Shown: piece by piece, positions 40,942-44,505 of the stretch
Layout: every line of letters starts with the position of its first letter
How positions within the stretch are numbered: position 1 is the stretch's first letter
NCBI GenBank assembly: GCA_025056965.1
Contig: JANWVF010000052.1
Coordinates: 1 to 44,505, forward strand
Source: Thermoflexales bacterium
GTDB taxonomy: Bacteria > Chloroflexota > Anaerolineae > J036 > Brachytrichaceae
Direction: 5' to 3'
DNA: 44,505 bases
The notes under the pieces: model-generated
The model's database searches: none
Seen by the model: only the letters and a program-made list of their open reading frames with translations
Told to the model about the DNA's origin: nothing
Made by a program: the position numbers and the translations under genes

Positions 40942-41985
40942 ATGCAGCCAACGTTCTACGTACGCGACATCCCGGTATACGGCGACCTGATCCTGTCGCC
41001 GATGGATGGATTTTCCGACCTGCCTTACCGGTTGATTTGCCGCGAGTATGGCAGCGCGATGAGCTACACCGAGTTCACGGCATGCGAGGCCATCCTGCGC
41101 GATGCCAAGCCGGCGCTGCGCCAACTCGACTACCACCCCAGCGAGAAGCCACAGCTCACCTTTCAGATCTTCGACAGCGACGAAGATCGCATCGTGGCCT
41201 GCGCTCAGAAGATCGAGCAACTCGGTCCCGGCATCATTGACTTGAACATGGGCTGCTCGGTGAGCAGCGTGAGCGGGCGCGGCGCCGGCGCCGGACTGCT
41301 GCGCGATCCGCAGAAGATCGGGCGCATCTTCAGCCGCATGAGCAAAGCCGTGCGCGTGCCGGTCACCGGCAAGATTCGCCTGGGCTGGGATGCCAAGTCC
41401 CGCAACTACATCCAAGTCGCCAAAATTCTCGAGGACAACGGCGCGTCGCTGATCGCCGTCCATGGCCGCACCAAGGAGCAAGGCTACAAAGGCGTGGCCG
41501 ACTGGGACGCCATTGCCGAGGTGAAGCAAGCAGTGAAGATCCCGGTCATCGGCAACGGCGACGTGAAAACCGTGGCCGACATCGCACGCATCAAGGCGCA
41601 CACCGGCTGCGACGGGGTGATGATCGGCCGCGCCGCCATCGGCAACCCGTGGATCTTCCAGCGCAAGGATCGTCACCAAGTCACCGTCGAAGAGGTGATC
41701 GCCCTGCTCAAGCGCCACCTGCAGGCGATGATCGCCTACTATGGCGAGCATGGCTTGATCCTCTTCCGCAAACACGCGGTCAAGTACATGCACGGCATGC
41801 CGCACGTGGCGGCGTTGCGCGCGCAGCTGGTGACCTGCGAGAGCGTCGGCGCGTTCCATGACCTGGTGGACGACTTCCGGCGGCGCTATGAACAAGGCAT
41901 GTTGCCCGACGATGCGTATGAGGCGGCTGCGCCGGAAGAGGAAGGCGAATGGTCGTGCGACCGAGCGGCCGTCGCATGCGCGTAA
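40942..41985 (+). CDS. tRNA-dihydrouridine synthase
   Basis: A 347-residue flavoenzyme. LILSPMDGFSDLPYR is the FMN-binding start, FQIFDSD the next strand, DLNMGC-SVSSVSGRGAGAGLLRDP holds catalytic C105, GKIRLGWD and VHGRTKEQGYKGVADW follow, and VIGNGDV...GCDGVMIGRAAIGNPWIF is the phosphate-binding end. It reduces uridines in the tRNA D-loop with NADPH. The usual GCP after the asparagine is GCS here, a minor departure. The C-terminal tail is acidic and ends within the next gene, overlapping by ten bases. DusB-like by length and motif order, though I cannot assign the exact subclass. Confidence 0.92.
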   Translation: MQPTFYVRDIPVYGDLILSPMDGFSDLPYRLICREYGSAMSYTEFTACEAILRDAKPALRQLDYHPSEKPQLTFQIFDSDEDRIVACAQKIEQLGPGIIDLNMGCSVSSVSGRGAGAGLLRDPQKIGRIFSRMSKAVRVPVTGKIRLGWDAKSRNYIQVAKILEDNGASLIAVHGRTKEQGYKGVADWDAIAEVKQAVKIPVIGNGDVKTVADIARIKAHTGCDGVMIGRAAIGNPWIFQRKDRHQVTVEEVIALLKRHLQAMIAYYGEHGLILFRKHAVKYMHGMPHVAALRAQLVTCESVGAFHDLVDDFRRRYEQGMLPDDAYEAAAPEEEGEWSCDRAAVACA

Positions 41986-43073
41986 CCTTGATCTCCAAGG
42001 CGCTGGTGGTCGGCGCGTATCAGCGCAAGTGCGAACTCATCGCCGCCCATCCCGAGGTCGCGCTTACCGTGTTGGTGCCGCCGGCTTGGGGCGATCAGCC
42101 GCTCGAACGAGCGCACATCAACGGTTACGCCTTGCGCGTCATCCCGATTCGCTTTAACGGCAACTTTCACCTTCACTACTACCCCACCCTGCCCCGGGCG
42201 CTGGCGCAAACGCAGCCGGACATCGTGCACATAGACGAGGAGCCCTACAACCTGGCGACATGGCTGGCGCTACGCGCGGCGAAGGCGCTCCGACCAACGC
42301 CGCGCGCGCTCTTCTTCTCTTGGCAGAACATCCGGCGGCGCTATCCGCCGCCGTTTAGCTGGATGGAGCGCGACGTGCTGCGACGCAGCGACGCGGCCGT
42401 CGCCGGCAGCCAAGCAGCGCGCGCGGTCTGGCAAGCCAAGGGATTCACCCGGCCGATTCACGTCATCCCGCAGTTTGGGGTGGACGAGGATATATTCGCC
42501 CCGGCCAAGGCCCGCGGCGACCACTCGGCATTTGTCATCGGCTATGCCGGGCGGCTGGTGCGCGAGAAAGGCGTAGATGTGCTGATCCGCGCCTTCGCCC
42601 GCTTGCCGAGCTCGGCCCGTTTGGTCATCGCCGGCGCAGGCAGCGAACTGCCCGCGCTGCGCGCGTTGGCAGAGCAGGTGCAGGTCGCCGGTCGGGTAGA
42701 GTTCCGCCCGCCGCTTCCATCTACGCGCATGCCGGAGTTCTACCGCGCGCTCGATGCGTTCGTCTTGCCCTCGCGCACGCTGCCCCATTGGAAGGAGCAG
42801 TTCGGGCGCGTCTTGATCGAGGCGATGGCGTGCGGCACGCCGGTAATCGCCTCGCGCTGCGGTGAAGCGCCGAATGTCGTTGGCGATGCCGGGCTGACCT
42901 TCGCCGAGGAAGATGATGAGGCGCTGGCCGAGCATCTGATGACACTGCTCGCGCAGCCCCATCTGCGGGCGGAACTGAGCCGGCGCGGGCGGGCGCGCGT
43001 GTTGGCCTGCTTCACCATGCGCCACATCGCCGACCGCACCGCGGAGGTCTATCGGTTGATGGCTCGCGCGTAG
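41976..43073 (+). CDS. family 4 glycosyltransferase
   Basis: A 365-residue GT-B enzyme. N-terminal MRVTLISKALVVGAYQRKCELI, central VIPQFGVDEDIFAP, FVIGYAGRLVREKGVDVLIRAFARL (glycosyltransferase-group-1 start), LVIAGAGSELPALRALA, and the donor-binding EX7E motif in KEQFGRVLIEAMACGTPVIASRCGEAPNVVGDAGL are all present. GT4 enzymes retain the anomeric configuration of the sugar. The ATG at 41976 lies inside the Dus gene end (ten-base overlap), so the two are probably co-transcribed although functionally unrelated. Acceptor unknown; three glycosyltransferases within 6 kb suggest a local glycan-synthesis function. Confidence 0.9.
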   Translation: MRVTLISKALVVGAYQRKCELIAAHPEVALTVLVPPAWGDQPLERAHINGYALRVIPIRFNGNFHLHYYPTLPRALAQTQPDIVHIDEEPYNLATWLALRAAKALRPTPRALFFSWQNIRRRYPPPFSWMERDVLRRSDAAVAGSQAARAVWQAKGFTRPIHVIPQFGVDEDIFAPAKARGDHSAFVIGYAGRLVREKGVDVLIRAFARLPSSARLVIAGAGSELPALRALAEQVQVAGRVEFRPPLPSTRMPEFYRALDAFVLPSRTLPHWKEQFGRVLIEAMACGTPVIASRCGEAPNVVGDAGLTFAEEDDEALAEHLMTLLAQPHLRAELSRRGRARVLACFTMRHIADRTAEVYRLMARA

Positions 43074-43090
43074 AGGCCGGTCGCTGCGGA

Positions 43091-44428
43091 CTACGGATAT
43101 AACCCGCGCGTTTGCGTCGCCTCGGCGACTCGGCCAATGCCCAGCACAAGCGCGCTGGTGCGCAGGTCTAGATCCATGCGGATAGACTGCTCGTATACAT
43201 CATGAAAGCTGCGCACCATGATGCGCTCCAGGCGATGGGTGACGTCGTCCTCTTCCCAGAACAACTGCTGCAGGCTCTGCACCCACTCGAAGTAGCTGAC
43301 GACGACGCCGCCGGCGTTGCAGAGGATGTCGGGGATGACAAGCACGTTGTTCGACATCAGGATCTCGTCCGCCTCGGGTGTGGTCGGGCCGTTCGCGCCC
43401 TCGGCCACGACGCGCGCCTTGACCCGACTCGCGTTCGCGCGCGTGATCTGGTTCTCCATTGCCGCCGGCACCAACACATCGCAGGGCAACTCGAGCAGCT
43501 CGGCGTTGGTGATCTTGTCGGTGCCGTCAAATCCTTGCACGGTGGGGTGCTCGCGCAGGTAGCGCCGCAGGCGCGGGATGTCTATCCCTTTGGGGTTGTA
43601 GATGCCGCCTTGCACATCGCTCACGGCGATCACCTTACAGCCCATCTCGTAGGCGGTCTGCGCGGTGATCGAACCGACGTTGCCGAAGCCCTGCACGACC
43701 ACGCTGATGCCGTCGAAGCTCCATCCAAAAGTGCGATAGGCCTCGCGCACGGTGAACATGATGCCGCGGCCGGTCGCCTCGAAGCGCCCGGCCGAGCCGC
43801 CGATGTTGATCGGCTTGCCGGTCACAATGGCCGGCACGGAGTAGCCTCGATGCATGGAATAGGTATCCATGATCCAGGCCATGATCTGTGGATTCGTGCC
43901 CATATCCGGCGCGGGAATGTCACCCTCGGGGCTGATGAAGGGGGAGATTTCGGTGGTGTAACGGCGCGTCAATCCTTCTAGCTCGCGCGGTGAGAGCTGC
44001 TTCGGATCGCACACCACGCCGCCCTTCGCGCCACCGTAGGGGATATTCACCACGGCGCACTTCCAAGTCATCCACATCGCCAACGCGCGCACCTCGTCTA
44101 AGTCCACGGTGGGCGAGTAACGGATGCCGCCTTTGGTCGGTCCGCGCGCCGTGTTGTGGTGGACGCGATAGCCGGTGAAGCGACGGACTTCTCCGTTGTC
44201 CATCTTCACGGGGAAGTTAACGGTGAGTTCGCGCTTGCAGGCGCGCAGCGTGTCGGCCAGCCCGGGGTCGAGGTTAAGAATCTGAGCGGCGCGGTCGAAC
44301 TGGGCGAGCGCCGTTGCGTAAGCGCTCTCCTTCTTCTCGGTTGCCCGGCTTTGCAACGGCGCAGACGCATCGGCGCCGCTTGCCATAGGCGTCGCCGACG
44401 CCGAGCACAACGGATCGTGGATCGTCAT
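43091..44428 (-). CDS. gdhA: glutamate dehydrogenase (Glu/Leu/Phe/Val dehydrogenase family)
   Basis: A 445-residue enzyme. After a Ser/Ala-rich 30-residue N-terminal extension, the family landmarks are [21 protein letters not shown], the active-site lysine in [53 protein letters not shown] and the cofactor motif [11 protein letters not shown], then [14 protein letters not shown] and [15 protein letters not shown]. It interconverts glutamate and 2-oxoglutarate plus ammonia. The acidic residue usually used to judge NAD versus NADP specificity cannot be assigned securely by eye. GGAGG lies eight bases before the ATG. The first 30 residues may be a poorly conserved leader; a later Met is possible. 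Confidence 0.95.
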   Translation of the reverse strand: MTIHDPLCSASATPMASGADASAPLQSRATEKKESAYATALAQFDRAAQILNLDPGLADTLRACKRELTVNFPVKMDNGEVRRFTGYRVHHNTARGPTKGGIRYSPTVDLDEVRALAMWMTWKCAVVNIPYGGAKGGVVCDPKQLSPRELEGLTRRYTTEISPFISPEGDIPAPDMGTNPQIMAWIMDTYSMHRGYSVPAIVTGKPINIGGSAGRFEATGRGIMFTVREAYRTFGWSFDGISVVVQGFGNVGSITAQTAYEMGCKVIAVSDVQGGIYNPKGIDIPRLRRYLREHPTVQGFDGTDKITNAELLELPCDVLVPAAMENQITRANASRVKARVVAEGANGPTTPEADEILMSNNVLVIPDILCNAGGVVVSYFEWVQSLQQLFWEEDDVTHRLERIMVRSFHDVYEQSIRMDLDLRTSALVLGIGRVAEATQTRGLYP

Positions 44429-44505
44429 GGATCACCCTCCGGATCACAGTTTCTGGATCGCGCGATGACAGCTTCGCCGCGCGGGTTACTGTGCATCTCG
44501 GCACA

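Noticed and set aside
40816-41895. 359-codon minus frame opposite the dihydrouridine synthase
   Set aside because: Valine/aspartate/histidine-rich antisense shadow of a well-supported gene.
37276-43073. Complete polysaccharide biosynthesis cluster
   Set aside because: Three glycosyltransferases are present, but there are no flippase, polymerase or nucleotide-sugar genes and a tRNA-modification gene interrupts them.

Overview
The window is a high-GC, gene-dense bacterial chromosome segment that most resembles Chloroflexota (Anaerolineae and relatives, such as the Roseilinea group). This placement rests on protein character only: paired Tat/lipobox signals on solute-binding proteins, an azurin/auracyanin-like cupredoxin, proline/threonine-rich linkers on exported proteins, a secreted beta-helix protein ending in an FLPMMLQR-type tail, a CdsZ-type zinc-ribbon coiled-coil protein, a membrane pyrophosphatase and a CysM/JAMM/CysO sulfur-carrier cluster. 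There is no rRNA or tRNA in the window to confirm it.

Layout. 1-1.8 kb: the tail of an ISAs1-like transposase and a secreted beta-helix protein of visibly lower GC, a probable acquired patch. 1.8-8.9 kb: a family 2 glycosyltransferase, an atypical SDR, greA, an FAD oxidoreductase, ccmA-ccmB of cytochrome c maturation, an SDR plus sugar-isomerase-like pair, and an azurin-fold lipoprotein that has lost both copper-binding histidines. 8.9-16.7 kb: two divergent oligopeptide/nickel-type ABC importer operons (binding protein plus two permeases each), separated by a 345-bp control region; neither carries ATPase genes. 16.7-22 kb: CdsZ-like protein, a 48-residue membrane peptide, comF, long-form hibernation factor hpf, a J-domain protein with an 11-residue repeat rod, and a K+-dependent-type membrane pyrophosphatase. 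22-25.1 kb: a reverse-strand sugar-acid operon (SDR, FGGY kinase, SDR). 25.2-34.7 kb: minimal zincin, glutamine-dependent NAD synthetase, MlrC-family protein, FmdB zinc ribbon, 3-methyladenine glycosylase I, DUF4397 protein, a DUF402-CinA fusion, then cysM, a JAMM protease and a CysO/MoaD-MoeB-rhodanese triple fusion. 34.7-44.5 kb: DUF3592 and SH3b membrane proteins, an SAH/MTA-deaminase-type amidohydrolase, a GT-C membrane glycosyltransferase, GT2, a small membrane protein, a dihydrouridine synthase, GT4, and glutamate dehydrogenase.

The most interesting system is at 31.7-34.7 kb: a cysteine synthase, a JAMM isopeptidase with a complete metal site, and a single polypeptide joining a ubiquitin-like sulfur carrier (internal Gly-Gly), its E1-like activator and a rhodanese. 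This looks like a one-protein sulfur relay for protein-thiocarboxylate cysteine biosynthesis, with the neighbouring JAMM protease as the candidate for freeing the carrier's Gly-Gly end. A second theme is transcriptional: several genes have a -10 hexamer placed 6-9 bases before the start codon (leaderless or nearly so), and two divergent gene pairs share overlapping -10 boxes of the form AGTATAWT.
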